A stretch of 64,000 nt of DNA from CAWATZ01 sp963784995 (lineage in GTDB: Bacteria; Planctomycetota; Planctomycetia; Gemmatales; Gemmataceae), in contig CAWATZ010000024.1 of NCBI GenBank assembly GCA_963784995.1, positions 1 through 64,000 on the forward strand, in the 5' to 3' direction. A model generated the notes under the pieces. The model was given only the letters and a program-made list of their open reading frames with translations. It was not told the DNA's origin and did not search any database. This document shows, one piece after another, positions 52,240-62,209 of this stretch. Made by a program: the position numbers and the translations under genes. How positions within the stretch are numbered: the first letter of the stretch is position 1; each line of letters starts with the position of its first letter.

Positions 52240-53761
52240 TCTTCGTCCGCATGCGGTTGTACAGCCAGGTGAACTCGTGTATTCCCTGCAGGGCCTGCTC
52301 GACCGGCTGATCGGGGGTGTAGCGCCACTGCCAGTTGCCGTCCTGCCGGCCGGGCATGTTCATGCGGGCCTTGCCGTCCAGGTTGAGCAGGTCCTGCAAG
52401 GGGGCCAGGGCCAGGTCGGCCACCGAGGCCCACGCCATGCGGATCAACTCCCAGCAGATGTCGTGGGCGTCCACGGACGACTTGCCCAGCATCCGCCAGA
52501 TGAATTGCCGGTCGTTCTGCGGCAGGTTCTCGTACCAGCCGCGGGTGGTGTCGTTGTCGTGAGTGCCGGTGTAGACGACCGTGTTGGGGACGTAGTTGTG
52601 CGGCAGGAAGGGATTTTCCGGCTGATGGCTGTAGGCGAATTGCAGGATGCGCATGCCCGGCAGGTTGAACTGATCGCGCAGCTGGCGGACGGCGGGCGTG
52701 ATTTCGCCGAGGTCCTCGGCGATCAGCGGCAGGCTGCCCAGGGCTTTCTCGATCGCCTTGAAGAAGTCGGCCCCCGGTCCGGGCACCCACTTGCCCTTCT
52801 CCGCCGTCTCCAGGTCGGCCGGGATGTGCCAGGCCGCCTCGAAGCCGCGAAAGTGATCGAGCCGGACCAGGTCGAAGTGGGCCAGCGTCCCCTTCAGCCG
52901 GCGCACCCACCAGGCATAGCCGGTTTCCTTCATGGCCTTCCAGTCGTACAGCGGATTGCCCCAGCGCTGGCCGGTCGGGCTGAAATAGTCCGGCGGCACC
53001 CCGGCCACCACCTTGGGCCGATAGTCTTCGCCCAGCAGGAACAGTTTTGGGTTGGCCCACAGGTCGGACGAGTCGCCCGAGACGAAGATCGGCACGTCGC
53101 CGATCAGCTTGACGCCGTGCTTGTTGGCGTACTTCTTCAGCGCCGACCACTGGCGATAGAACAGGAACTGGCGGAAGCGATGCTGCTGCTGCGGCTCGGT
53201 CAGGCTGCGGCGGGCTCCCGCCAGGGCAGAGGGGTTGCGCCGGGCCACGTCGGCCGGCCAGCTCTCACAGCCGGCCCCCTTGTTGTAGTCCTTCAGGGCC
53301 ATGAACAGGACGTAATCTTCCAGCCAGTCGGACTGCTCGGTGATGAACTGGTCGTATTCCTTCTTCAGGCCCAGGCTCGCCGAGCGGCGGAAGTTCTGCC
53401 AGGCCAGTTCCAGCAGCTTGACCTTGAAGGGGATGACGCTGCCATAATCGACCACGGCCGCGGGGAAACGCGGACCGGCCAGGTCGTCCTTCTTGAGCAG
53501 GCCGTCCTGGACCAGTAAATCTGGGCTGATCAGGTAAGGATTGCCGGCAAAGGAGGAGAGCGACTGGTAGGGCGAATCGCCGAAACCGGTCGGTCCCAAC
53601 GGCAGGGTCTGCCACCAGCTTTGCTCCGAGCGCACCAGGGAGTCGATCCAGGCGAAGGCGGACGGGCCCAGATCGCCGATCCCGTAAGGGGAAGGCAGGG
53701 ATGTCGGGTGCAATAAAACGCCGGCCGAGCGGCGGGATGGCACTTTGGCAGCGGTGGTCAT
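52235..53761 (-). CDS. malQ: 4-Alpha-glucanotransferase (amylomaltase)
   Basis: The minus-strand frame starts at 53761 (MTTAAKVPSRRSAGVLLHPT) and has 508 residues. GH77 motifs in order are SLPSPYGIGDLGPSAFAWID, LPLGPTGFGDSPYQSLSSFA, GVKLIGDVPIFVSGDSSDLW, and LVRLDHFRGFEAAWHIPAD with the nucleophile Asp. LIAEDLGEITPAVRQL carries the acid/base Glu and VVYTGTHDNDTTRGWYEN the third carboxylate. It transfers alpha-1,4-glucan segments between maltodextrins in cytoplasmic starch or glycogen metabolism. The long frame up to 54025 has no coding features, so ATG 53761 is chosen although its ribosome site is weak. Its stop lies in the repeat palindrome. Confidence 0.93.
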   Translation of the reverse strand: MTTAAKVPSRRSAGVLLHPTSLPSPYGIGDLGPSAFAWIDSLVRSEQSWWQTLPLGPTGFGDSPYQSLSSFAGNPYLISPDLLVQDGLLKKDDLAGPRFPAAVVDYGSVIPFKVKLLELAWQNFRRSASLGLKKEYDQFITEQSDWLEDYVLFMALKDYNKGAGCESWPADVARRNPSALAGARRSLTEPQQQHRFRQFLFYRQWSALKKYANKHGVKLIGDVPIFVSGDSSDLWANPKLFLLGEDYRPKVVAGVPPDYFSPTGQRWGNPLYDWKAMKETGYAWWVRRLKGTLAHFDLVRLDHFRGFEAAWHIPADLETAEKGKWVPGPGADFFKAIEKALGSLPLIAEDLGEITPAVRQLRDQFNLPGMRILQFAYSHQPENPFLPHNYVPNTVVYTGTHDNDTTRGWYENLPQNDRQFIWRMLGKSSVDAHDICWELIRMAWASVADLALAPLQDLLNLDGKARMNMPGRQDGNWQWRYTPDQPVEQALQGIHEFTWLYNRMRTKT

Positions 53762-54025
53762 GGTCTGCGGGTTGGCTCGAGTTCGGGCTCCGATCCCAGA
53801 CGGTTGGTTGCGCTCCTTCTCCGCCCGACCGCCTGGAGGCCCAGGACCCTTCCCGTGGCCCGGCTGCGGATGCAGGTGAGCGGATACCGTTTCTTTTCTA
53901 CCAGACGGCAGGTCTCTTGACCATGCCACCCCGCTCGGCCAACGACAAAATACCTGGAATTGATCCAGCAAGGAGCGAATCCCCTTGCTGGAATCACGCA
54001 GCCAATCACTCCCGGAGCCAGGCAC

Positions 54026-54565
54026 TCAGTAGGACTTTGGCTCCGTCTCCGGATGCCCTTTCTTCTGGATTAGTTCCGACTGGCAGGAAACCGTGAAGGG
54101 CCAGATGAGCCGTTTGTAGCCTTCGCCGGAAAAATACGCCCAGATCACCAGAGTGCAATCCGTCTGATCGTCATCGGGACAGGAAACGCCAACCAGCTGA
54201 GTAAAGGTGCAGGTGACATTGGTGTTCGTATACCCACCTATCGATTGAAAATCCTGAACCAAGCAGTCACTGGTGTCTGGGTCGGGGGGTATTTCAGGAA
54301 CCGAAGGGTTGGCAGAAGTGTAAATGAGTGCCGCGACCCGAAGCAGCGCGTCAGCGGCTGCCGTCACCTGGACCCCTGCCTGGAGAAAATCATTCGCGTC
54401 GGGAATCCCTTGGGAAGGGGTGTTCGCGAGGGCCGAGGGGCTGGTGACCTGGATCGGGTTGTCATAGCCCCGTCTGCGACTCAGAACAGACTTCCGGTTG
54501 AATGCCTCATTCAACGCGCAAAGGGGGACCTCCACGTGAACAACGATCTTGTCGTCGTCGGCCAT
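54026..54565 (-). CDS. Hypothetical Cys-containing protein downstream of kinase
   Basis: Minus-strand ATG at 54565 overlaps the kinase stop by one base (TGATG), with AAAGGAG about 8 bases upstream. The 179 residues begin MADDDKIVVHVEVPLCALNE. The second half has paired cysteines and many Asp/Thr/Ser (SDCLVQDFQSIGGYTNTNVT, VGVSCPDDDQTDCTLVIWAY). No signal peptide or membrane segment is visible. Strict coupling to the kinase suggests it is a substrate or regulator of that kinase. I do not recognise the family. Confidence 0.6.
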   Translation of the reverse strand: MADDDKIVVHVEVPLCALNEAFNRKSVLSRRRGYDNPIQVTSPSALANTPSQGIPDANDFLQAGVQVTAAADALLRVAALIYTSANPSVPEIPPDPDTSDCLVQDFQSIGGYTNTNVTCTFTQLVGVSCPDDDQTDCTLVIWAYFSGEGYKRLIWPFTVSCQSELIQKKGHPETEPKSY

Positions 54566-56484
54566 CAATCGCTCCTTTCCAAAACAAAGAGGGGTTTGCG
54601 AAACACGGTGGACGATCGGAGCACCTCGACTCCGCAGACGCCCCGGCAATCCACCGTGGCCAGCCGGGGCTCCTTCAGAGGCAGTTCGTTGTGATTCCAG
54701 CGCACACCGACCAGCTTTCCCCGGGCGACGGTGGCGCCAAGGTGTTGCTCGCCAGACCTGACCTCGGGTAAGCGAAGACGAGTCACGTGGAAATCGGTCC
54801 GCGCTTTACTGGGGACCGTGACTGTCGTGCGCGTCAGATCGAGCACGGCTTCGTTCTTGTTCAGGTAGGTCCACTCGATGGAGAGATAGGTCTTCTGACG
54901 CCGGCCATCGACCTCTTCCTCATGGAACCCGAGGAAGATGCCTGCCGTGCCCGCGTTCACGTCCTGAATTTTTTCCAGCCAGACCTCGAACCGGAAATCC
55001 GCGGGGGTCTCGCCCAGACCGACCAGGAACCCTGTGTCGCTGACGAGCGTCAGTTCCGTTCGCGCCTGGTTCAAGGAAAAGCGGCTCAGCCGGGAACGGC
55101 GCAGCCCTTCCGGTTCAAAGGGATCTTTCGAGAACGTCCGTTCGCGTGCTGGTTGCTCGGCAACACGGCCAGGAGTCATCCCGAAAAACCAGGTCAGGCC
55201 AGCGACACTGGCAAGAACAAGCAGTCCCGAGACCAACCAGGGCCAGCGCCGGCGCCTCGGGGAGGGTGGGGCGGGGGCCCGGACGCTCTCCTCCCGCGGA
55301 GGAACCGGTTCCCGAGGCGTTTCCGGTTGCGGCAGCAGGCTTCGTTGCCCGGCGAAGCGCTCGGGCCCCCGCGCGCTTCGCAGCAGGGCACACAGGTCGC
55401 TCCCCTGGGCAAAAGGTGTCAGTGCCCGGGCCAGTTCCTCCGGCGTGGCGAAGCGTTCCTGACGCTTCTTGGCCAGCAGGCGATGCAGCAGCGCGAGCAA
55501 CTCGGGGGGAATGCTCGGACCAGCTGGGTCCGGGGTTGGGAGGGGCGCCTCGGCGTGGGCCTGGATCTTGCGCCACGGGGGATCATTGGGGACGGTCGCA
55601 TAGGGCGCCTGGCCGGTCAGCAGCTTGAACAGGATGCAGCCCAGGCTGTAGAGGTCGGCCCGGATGTCCACGTCCCGCGGATTGCTCCCCTGTTCCGGAG
55701 CCATGTAGTCCAGCGTTCCCAGGACGTGATGAGACGACGTCAGTTCCTCGGCGGACGGCACCGTCAGGCGGGCCAGGCCCAGGTCCAGGACCTTGAGGAC
55801 GCCCTGATCGGTCAGAATCAGGTTGGACGGCTTGAGGTCGCGATGGACCAGGCCGCATTGGTGGATGGCCTCCAGCCCAACAGCAGCCTGGCGGACAATG
55901 GCGCAGGCGTCAGGCGGTGACAAGGGGCCGACCGCCTGGATCAAGCGGGACAGGTCGATCCCCTCCACCAGCTCCATGGCCAGGAAAGGCAGGCCGCCAC
56001 ACTCCCCGGCGTCGGTGGCGCGAACGACGTTGGGATGATCGATCGGCCCAAGGGACTCGATCTCACGCCGGAAGCGCGCCAGCAACTCGGGGTCCAGCTG
56101 CCGCCCCGGAGGCAACACCTTGACGGCCACCAGGCGACGCAGGGCCAGGTGCTGGGCCCGGTAAACCACCCCCATTCCCCCCTTCCCCACCACTTCCAGC
56201 AGGTTGTACTGGCCCAGCCGGCAGGGAAGCTTTTCCAGACGAGGAATGGTTGGGGACTCGGCGCCCGACAGGGAGGTGTCCTTGACCGGGAGGCCCCGAT
56301 ACGGAACTGTTGGAGTTTGCAGCCCTTCCGGGTCGCTCAGCCGGTCTCGGCAGCGTGGGCACCGCTGGGCGTGATCGCTGATGGCCTGGCGCGTCGAGGG
56401 AGGCAGACGGTCCTGGCAATAATCCTCCAGCAGCTGCTCGGAAGGGCAGCTGTCGAGCGGACCAGGGCCGGGAGAAGGTTCCAT
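54565..56484 (-). CDS. Membrane Ser/Thr protein kinase with Cys-rich N-terminus
   Basis: The 639-residue minus-strand product has, in order, a zinc-finger-like N-terminus (CPSEQLLEDYCQ, HAQRCPRCRDRL) and a eukaryotic-type kinase domain (residues about 88-350): VVGKGGMGVVYRAQHLALR, VAVKVLPP with the ATP-binding Lys, VHRDLKPSNLILTDQG, KVLDLGLARL for D-L-G, and GTLDYMAPEQGS. A Pro/Arg-rich stretch, one membrane helix (WPWLVSGLLVLASVAGLTWF) and an external domain of about 190 residues follow. That domain resembles a concanavalin-like sensor (FRFEVWLEKIQDVNAGTAGI, FLGFHEEEVDGRRQKTY). D-L-G replaces the usual D-F-G, a common variant. It probably senses an external signal and phosphorylates cytoplasmic proteins, perhaps its coupled neighbour. 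Confidence 0.88.
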   Translation of the reverse strand: MEPSPGPGPLDSCPSEQLLEDYCQDRLPPSTRQAISDHAQRCPRCRDRLSDPEGLQTPTVPYRGLPVKDTSLSGAESPTIPRLEKLPCRLGQYNLLEVVGKGGMGVVYRAQHLALRRLVAVKVLPPGRQLDPELLARFRREIESLGPIDHPNVVRATDAGECGGLPFLAMELVEGIDLSRLIQAVGPLSPPDACAIVRQAAVGLEAIHQCGLVHRDLKPSNLILTDQGVLKVLDLGLARLTVPSAEELTSSHHVLGTLDYMAPEQGSNPRDVDIRADLYSLGCILFKLLTGQAPYATVPNDPPWRKIQAHAEAPLPTPDPAGPSIPPELLALLHRLLAKKRQERFATPEELARALTPFAQGSDLCALLRSARGPERFAGQRSLLPQPETPREPVPPREESVRAPAPPSPRRRRWPWLVSGLLVLASVAGLTWFFGMTPGRVAEQPARERTFSKDPFEPEGLRRSRLSRFSLNQARTELTLVSDTGFLVGLGETPADFRFEVWLEKIQDVNAGTAGIFLGFHEEEVDGRRQKTYLSIEWTYLNKNEAVLDLTRTTVTVPSKARTDFHVTRLRLPEVRSGEQHLGATVARGKLVGVRWNHNELPLKEPRLATVDCRGVCGVEVLRSSTVFRKPLFVLERSD

Positions 56485-56688
56485 GGGCGCTTCCGGGGAG
56501 AATCGGCCTGACCAGCCAAATTCCTGTTCTTGTTATGGCAAAAGGGGAGCGAGACGTCCAGCATTTTCACCATTCCCAAACACGTCCGTGCCCAGGACAT
56601 CCTGGCCCTCTGCTGTTGCAGTACGGCGGGAGATTCCCTACAAACAATCCAGAGGCGCCATTTCTGGACTGAATCTGGAGACCAAACA

Positions 56689-57663
56689 ATGAACCTCCTG
56701 GACGCACTCAAGAAGATGACGGTTGTTGTTGCCGACACCGGCGACATCGAGTCGATCGCTCGCTACAAACCCCGCGACACCACCACCAACCCCTCGCTGC
56801 TGTACACGGCCTCTCAGATGCCCAGCTACGCCCACCTGATTGACGATGCCATCGCCTTCGCCAAGGCGGAAACGAAGGACCCCGCCCAGCGCACCCAGGC
56901 GTGCCTGGACAAGCTGGCCGTCAATTTCGGCCTGGAGATCCTCAAGATCGTTCCCGGTCGCGTTTCCACCGAGGTGGACGCCCGACTGTCCTTCGACGTC
57001 AACGGCACTCTGCGCAAGGCCCGCCGGCTGATTGGTCTGTACGAGTCGGCCGGGATCAAGCGCGAACGCATCCTGATCAAGGTTGCCTCCACCTGGGAAG
57101 GCATCCGTGCTGCCGAGATGCTGGAGCAGGAAGGCATCCACTGCAACCTGACCCTGCTGTTCAGCTTTGCCCAGGCCGTCGCCTGCGCCGAGGCCAAGGT
57201 CACGCTGATCTCGCCCTTCGTCGGCCGGATCTATGACTGGTACAAGGCCTACCGCAAGGTGGACAGCATCCCCGCGGCCGAGGACCCGGGTGTGCTTTCG
57301 GTCACCGAGATCTACCATTACTTCAAGAAGTTCGGCTACAAGACCGAGGTGATGGGCGCCAGCTTCCGCAATACCGGCGAGATCATCGAACTGGCCGGCT
57401 GCGATCTGCTGACCATCTCGCCGCACCTGCTGGAGGAGCTGCAAAAGACCGAGGGCACTCTGACCCGCAAACTCGATCCGGAGAAGGCCCGGTCGCTGTC
57501 GCTGCAGAAGGTGCAGCTGGACGAGAAGACGTTCCGCTGGATGCTGAACGAGGACGCGATGGCCACCGAGAAGCTGGCCGAGGGCATTCGCAAGTTTGCC
57601 GCCGACCTGGTCAAGCTGGAGAAGTACGTTCACCAGCGGATTCACGAATCAACGGCGGCGTGA
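56689..57663 (+). CDS. tal: Transaldolase
   Basis: The 324-residue protein starts at 56689 (MNLLDALKKMTVVVADTGDI) with GGAG about 9 bases upstream. The TalB-type pattern is clear: ARYKPRDTTTNPSLLYTASQ, RVSTEVDARLSFDVNGTLRK, RILIKVASTWEGIRAAEML with the Schiff-base Lys, CNLTLLFSFAQAVACAEAKV, LISPFVGRIYDWYKAYRK and VMGASFRNTGEIIELAGCDL. It moves a dihydroxyacetone unit from sedoheptulose 7-phosphate to glyceraldehyde 3-phosphate and completes the non-oxidative pentose phosphate pathway, 8 kb from the main operon. Full length, no frame break. A perfect palindrome follows. Confidence 0.95.
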   Translation: MNLLDALKKMTVVVADTGDIESIARYKPRDTTTNPSLLYTASQMPSYAHLIDDAIAFAKAETKDPAQRTQACLDKLAVNFGLEILKIVPGRVSTEVDARLSFDVNGTLRKARRLIGLYESAGIKRERILIKVASTWEGIRAAEMLEQEGIHCNLTLLFSFAQAVACAEAKVTLISPFVGRIYDWYKAYRKVDSIPAAEDPGVLSVTEIYHYFKKFGYKTEVMGASFRNTGEIIELAGCDLLTISPHLLEELQKTEGTLTRKLDPEKARSLSLQKVQLDEKTFRWMLNEDAMATEKLAEGIRKFAADLVKLEKYVHQRIHESTAA

Positions 57664-57708
57664 CGAGCCTTTTTCCCCCTCTCCCTCAAGGGGCGAGGGG
57701 TGGCTCTT

Positions 57709-57754
57709 GATTCATCGTTTCGCGCTGAGCCGGCTCAGCGCGAAACGATGAATC
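57709..57754. repeat. Perfect 46-base palindrome without loop
   Basis: GATTCATCGTTTCGCGCTGAGCC (57709-57731) is followed immediately by its exact reverse complement (57732-57754). It stands after the transaldolase gene. A second, weaker hairpin with CCCCTC/GAGGGG lies at about 57675-57700. In RNA it would be a very stable terminator-like hairpin; in DNA it could extrude as a cruciform or bind a dimeric protein. Confidence 0.92.
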
Positions 57755-57795
57755 AGGTCAGCGTTTCCCCTCACCCTGCCGCCGAGCTGCTAACG

Positions 57796-57824
57796 TTGCC
57801 AACCTGATTGGCTCGGGGTAGACT
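57796..57824 (+). promoter_or_regulatory. Sigma-70-like promoter
   Basis: TTGCCA (57796-57801), 17 bases, TAGACT (57819-57824). The start near 57831 would give a 70-base leader to the exported Ig-like protein gene at 57901. Box quality is moderate. Confidence 0.42.
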
Positions 57825-57900
57825 CACACCTCATTCGAGCCGAACGCCCAGGTGCGTTCATCTGGGACCGATCGGTCAGGTACTACAGTGAGGTAGATCC

Positions 57901-59758
57901 ATGCTCTGGTCCGCTCTCCGCCTGTCGCGCCCCACCCGCCGTCAGCCCCTCACCCTCGAACCACTGGAGGATCGCACGCTGCTGGCCGGGAACCTGCTCG
58001 CCACCACCGAGGTTCCGGGGGCGAGCAACTACAACCTCCGGCAGTACACCCAGACGGGCGCTCTCGTCAACTCGCAGCCCATCCCGCAGGCCCCCGGCTC
58101 GACGGAGTACGAGGACGCCCGCGGCCTGAGCGTCGGCCCGTCCGGCGCCGTCAACATCTATGACGGCACCTTCACCCCGTCCCTGGCCACTCTCTCGGGC
58201 AGCCCCGCCACCTGGTCGTTCCAGACCTTCACCGGCTGGAGTACCGTCAACAACATCAGCTATGGGGAGGTCGCGGCCTACAAGAACTTCGTGTTCGCCT
58301 CCGACATGGCCACCTACGGGGACAGCCAGCAACCGCTCAACGGGATCGTCCGCTTCGACTCCACGGGTGGCTCTCCCGTGCGCTTCGGCGCGGGGACCGA
58401 CTACATCCAGGTGGCGCTCGGTCGGGACGGCCTGCTCTATGGGCTGAGTTCCGGCGGCGCCGTCCACGTCTTCGACCCGGACACGCTCAGCGCGGTCCGG
58501 ACCTTCTCGCTCACGGGCGGACCGGACAGCGACATCCGCAGCATCGCCATCGATCCCTCCGGAACGATCTTCGCGGCCAGCTGGGGTGGTTACGTCGCCC
58601 AGTACAACACGAACGGCAACTACACCGGGACGAAGTACGCAGCTCAAGAGTCAGTATGGCTTCGGCGAGAACCTGATGAACATCGCCCTCGACACCGATG
58701 GCCAGATCGCCGTCGGCGGCCGTGATGGGGAGATCTACCTCACCAGCGAAGCGCTGGCCTCGGTCCAGACCATCCAGACGGGCCAGTGGGACACGTTCGT
58801 CACGTTCGACCACTACATCGGTTCCGTTCCCCGGATCGTGACGCCGAGCTTCAGCTCGCTCGCCGGGCCGACGATCACCTACGGCCAGCAGGCGACGCTC
58901 GGCGGAGAGATCACCGCCAGCACGTCGGTCCCGTCCGGGAGCGTCAACATTACCGTGGCCGGCGTGACCCAATCGGCTGCCATCAATCCCAGTGACGGCA
59001 CCTTCTCCGCCAGCTTCGACACGAGTACGCTGGGCGTGTCCGGCTCGCCGTACACCATCACCTACAGCTACCTCGGCACGAGCAATTACGCCGCGATCAG
59101 CGACACCTCGAAGTCCTTGTCCGTCCTCCCCGCGGTGACGAGCCTCAGCAGCCTGTCGTCGCCGACGGTGGTCGTCGGAACGCCGGCGGCGACGTTGTCG
59201 GGCGTGGTCGGCTCCAACTCGGTGTTGCCGGTCGGCCAGGACGTGAGCGTCACGGTCAGCGGGGCGAACGGGACGGTGGCGAGCGGCAGCGGCGTCATCG
59301 GCAGCGATGGCAGTTTCCAGGTGTCCATCAGCACCGCGGCCCTGGCAGCCGGTTCGTACACCATCCAGTACCAGTACGTGGGGGATGCCGACTTCCAGGG
59401 AAGCAGCGGCACCGGGACGCTGCAAGTGGGTTACGCCATCAACCCGCTCTACGATACGTCCAAGCCCGTCCACTCCGGGGCAGCGCTGCCGATCAAGCTC
59501 CAGGTGACCGACGCCTCGGGCAATGACCTGTCGTCCGCGGATCTGATCGTCACGGCAGTCGCGATCCTTGGCCCCAACGGCCAGACGTACACCCCGCAGG
59601 CCAAGGGCCATGCCAACCCCGGCAACGAGTTCCGCCCCACCGGGCCGGGCTATCTGTACAACCTCGATACAACCGGCCTCAGGTCCGGGGTGTACACCCT
59701 GTTCGTCAAGGTGGGCAATGACCCCGTTCTCCATGCCCTGTCCTTTGTCATTGCCTGA
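57901..59758 (+). CDS. Exported Ig-like repeat protein with LEPLEDR motif, one frame break
   Basis: The N-terminus MLWSALRLSRPTRRQPLTLE, PLEDRTLLAG carries the planctomycete LEPR-type export/sorting motif. Residues about 30-270 look like a beta propeller (RGLSVGPSGAVNIYDGTF, IQVALGRDGLLYGLSSGG, SIAIDPSGTIFAASWGGYVA). One extra base near 58643 hides TQLKSQYGFGENLMNIALDT. Two Ig-like units follow (PTITYGQQATLGGEITASTS; LSSPTVVVGTPAATLSGVVG), each about 90 residues with Y-x-Y ends. The final about 100 residues (SKPVHSGAALPIKLQVTDAS to LHALSFVIA) form a beta domain that I recall at the C-termini of such surface proteins. Repaired length 618. Likely on the cell surface or secreted, adhesion-type role inferred. 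Confidence 0.75.
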
Positions 59759-59799
59759 CCGGTGCTGGTTGTTCTCCCGCCTTTTGCCACTCAAATCCT

Positions 59800-59829
59800 C
59801 CCGCCTCCCCAGTTCGCTGGGGAGGCGGG
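59800..59829 (+). terminator. Strong terminator hairpin
   Basis: CCCGCCTCCCCAG and CTGGGGAGGCGGG form a perfect 13-bp stem with the stable TTCG tetraloop, 42 bases after the stop of the exported Ig-like gene. The bases after it (AACGGTTGGAC) are not T-rich. Confidence 0.7.
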
Positions 59830-59842
59830 AACGGTTGGACAA

Positions 59843-59871
59843 TTGCATTCTCCTCCATTTTCGGGTAGGGT
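59843..59871 (+). promoter_or_regulatory. Sigma-70-like promoter
   Basis: TTGCAT (59843-59848), 17 bases, TAGGGT (59866-59871), directly behind the terminator. It would give a short leader of about 35 bases to ATG 59914 of the second DUF1549/DUF1553 gene. Confidence 0.4.
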
Positions 59872-59913
59872 AATTCCTGACCGAACTTGACCCGCCTCGG
59901 GAGAAGCGCCTTG

Positions 59914-62206
59914 ATGATCCTGCCAGGACTCTCTCCATCGATGCTGTTTCCTGGACTGACTGGGCTCGCTCTGTGGTGCCTGTTCGCGGCGCCGGTTCAG
60001 GGAGCGTCCCCGGCGTCCGAGGTGCGTTTCGGTCGGGACATCCTGCCGCTGCTGGCCGAGAACTGCTTTTCGTGCCACGGTCCCGACGCCAGGGCCCGCA
60101 AGGCGCAGTCTGCGCCTGGACACGCAAGCCGGGGCGGCAACGGTCCTGGTCCCGGGCAACAGCTCCGCCAGCGACCTCATCGAGCGGATCACCAGCACCG
60201 AGCCGAGCAAGGTCATGCCGCCACCGAAAGCGAACCGGAAGCTGTCGCCGGCGCAAATCACGCTGCTGCGCCGCTGGATCGACTCCGGGGCCGCGTGGGG
60301 CAAGCACTGGGCCTACGAACCACCGCAGCGCCTCCCCTCTGCCCGCGTTGAAGGAGAAGAGCTGGCCGCGCAATCCCATCGACCACTTTGTCCTCGCCCG
60401 GCTGGAGCGGCAAGGTCTGCGTCCCGCGCCCGAGGCGGATCCGATCACGCTGCTGCGGCGCCTCTCGCTTGACCTGACGGGACTGCCGCCGACACCCGAG
60501 GAGGTGGACCGGTTCCTCGCTGACAAAGCTCCGGATGCTTACGAGCGCGGTGGACCGCTTGCTCCGCTCGCCGCACTACGGCGAACGCTGGGCCCGGCCC
60601 TGGCTCGACGCCGCCCGCTACGCCGACTCGCACGGCTTCCAGCGCGACGACCTCCGTGACCTCTGGCCCTACCGCGACTGGGTCATCAAGGCCTTCAACG
60701 CCGACATGCCCTTCGACCGCTTCACCGTCGAACAGATCGCCGGCGACCTCCTGCCCGGGGCCACGCAGGATCAGAAAGTCGCCACCGGCCTGCACCGCTG
60801 CACTCCCTGCAACGTCGAGGCCGGCACCGATCCCGAGGAAAACCGGGTCAACCAGGTTTTCGACCGGGTGAACACGACCGCGACCATCTGGCTCGGCACC
60901 ACCTTCGAGTGCAGCCAGTGCCACGATCACAAGTACGACCCGTTCACGATGCGCGACTACTACCGGCTGTTCGCGTATTTCAACAGCTCGCCGGTCGAGA
61001 CCGAGTCGACGGACAAGGCGAAGCGCAACCCCGCGGTCCGGTTTATCGGGCCATACCTGGAGTTGGGCCGCGATGCAGGCAAGGCGGAGGGCGAGAGCTT
61101 CGCCAGCGGTGACGCTCAGACCGGCAAGAACCGCGAGCCGCGTCACTTCAACCGCTCCCTGGTCATGCAGGAGCTGGATCGGCCGCGGGCCACGCACGTC
61201 CTGAAACGCGGCAACTTCCTCGATCCGGCCGAGCGCGTCGAGCCGGGAACGCCCGCGACCTTGCCGCTGCTCACGGATGCGCCGCCGAATCGTCTCGGCC
61301 TGGCGCGCTTCCTGGTGAGCCGCGACAATCCCCTCGCCGCCCGGGTGAACGTGAACCGCTGGTGGGCGGAGTTCTTCGGCCGGGGCCTGGTCGCCACGCC
61401 GGAGGATTTCGGCAGCAAAGGCGATCTGCCAACGCATCCGGAATTGCTCGACTGGCTCGCGGTCGAGTTCATGGAGCCGCGAACGAGGGTTATGTTCGAG
61501 GAGACACCGCATCCCTGGAGCATCAAGCACGTCCACCGGCTGATCGTCACGTCCGCCGTCTACCGGCAGTCTTCCCGCACGACTCCGGAACTGCTGAAAC
61601 GCGACGATCAGAACAAGCTGCTGGCCCGTGGTCCGCGTCTGCGGCTGGACGCCGAGGGAGTGCGTGACAACGCATTAGCAATCGCCGGCTTGCTGTCGCG
61701 CAAGCAGTTTGGTCCGCCGATCCGACCGCCGCAGCCAAATGCCCTGTGGCGCAAGGTCGGCGGCGAGCAGTACGTTTACACGGTCAGCCCAGGCGAGGAC
61801 CGTTATCGCCGCGGCGTTTACGTCATTGTGCGCCGCAGTGCTCCGAACCCGAGCTTTGCCAGCTTCGACGCGCCCGGCCCGCCTGGCGTGTACGGTCAAG
61901 CGGACGCGGTCGAATACGCCGCTGCAAGCGCTGACGCTGCTGAACGACCCGGTCCACGTCGAGGCAGCCCGTGCCCTGGCGGAGCGCGTCCTCCGGGAAG
62001 TGCCGAAGGGCGACGAAGCACGCCTGAGCCGGGCGTTCCGGCTCTGCGTGGCCAGACCGCCGCGGGAGAAGGAACTGGCCATCCTGACCCGGCTGCTGCA
62101 AGCACAGCGCACGGCCCGGGCCGGCAAGCCGAAAGCGGAAGAGCTGGCGTGGACCGACGTTGCCACCGCCCTGCTGAACCTCGAAGAAACGATCACCAAG
62201 GAGTGA
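59914..62206 (+). CDS. PSCyt1-DUF1549-DUF1553 exported protein with four frame breaks
   Basis: A signal peptide (MILPGLSPSMLFPGLTGLAL) leads to a heme-binding PSCyt1 domain with ILPLLAENCFSCHGPDARAR (C-x2-C-H). One extra base each near 60109, 60340, 60553 and 61883 must be removed to read on: LRLDTQAGAATVLVPGNSSA, LPALKEKSWPRNPIDHFVLA (DUF1549), YERVDRLLRSPHYGERWARP and, at the end, RLACTVKRTRSNTPLQALTL. DUF1553 has NPLAARVNVNRWWAEFFGRG and IKHVHRLIVTSAVYRQSSRT. The repaired protein has about 762 residues, and the stretch between NSSPVETESTDKAKRNP and the DUF1553 start is shorter than I expect for the family. Four breaks of the same sign in one gene may mark decay. It is paired with the DUF1501 gene that starts 3 bases later. 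Confidence 0.75.
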
Positions 62207-62209
62207 ACA

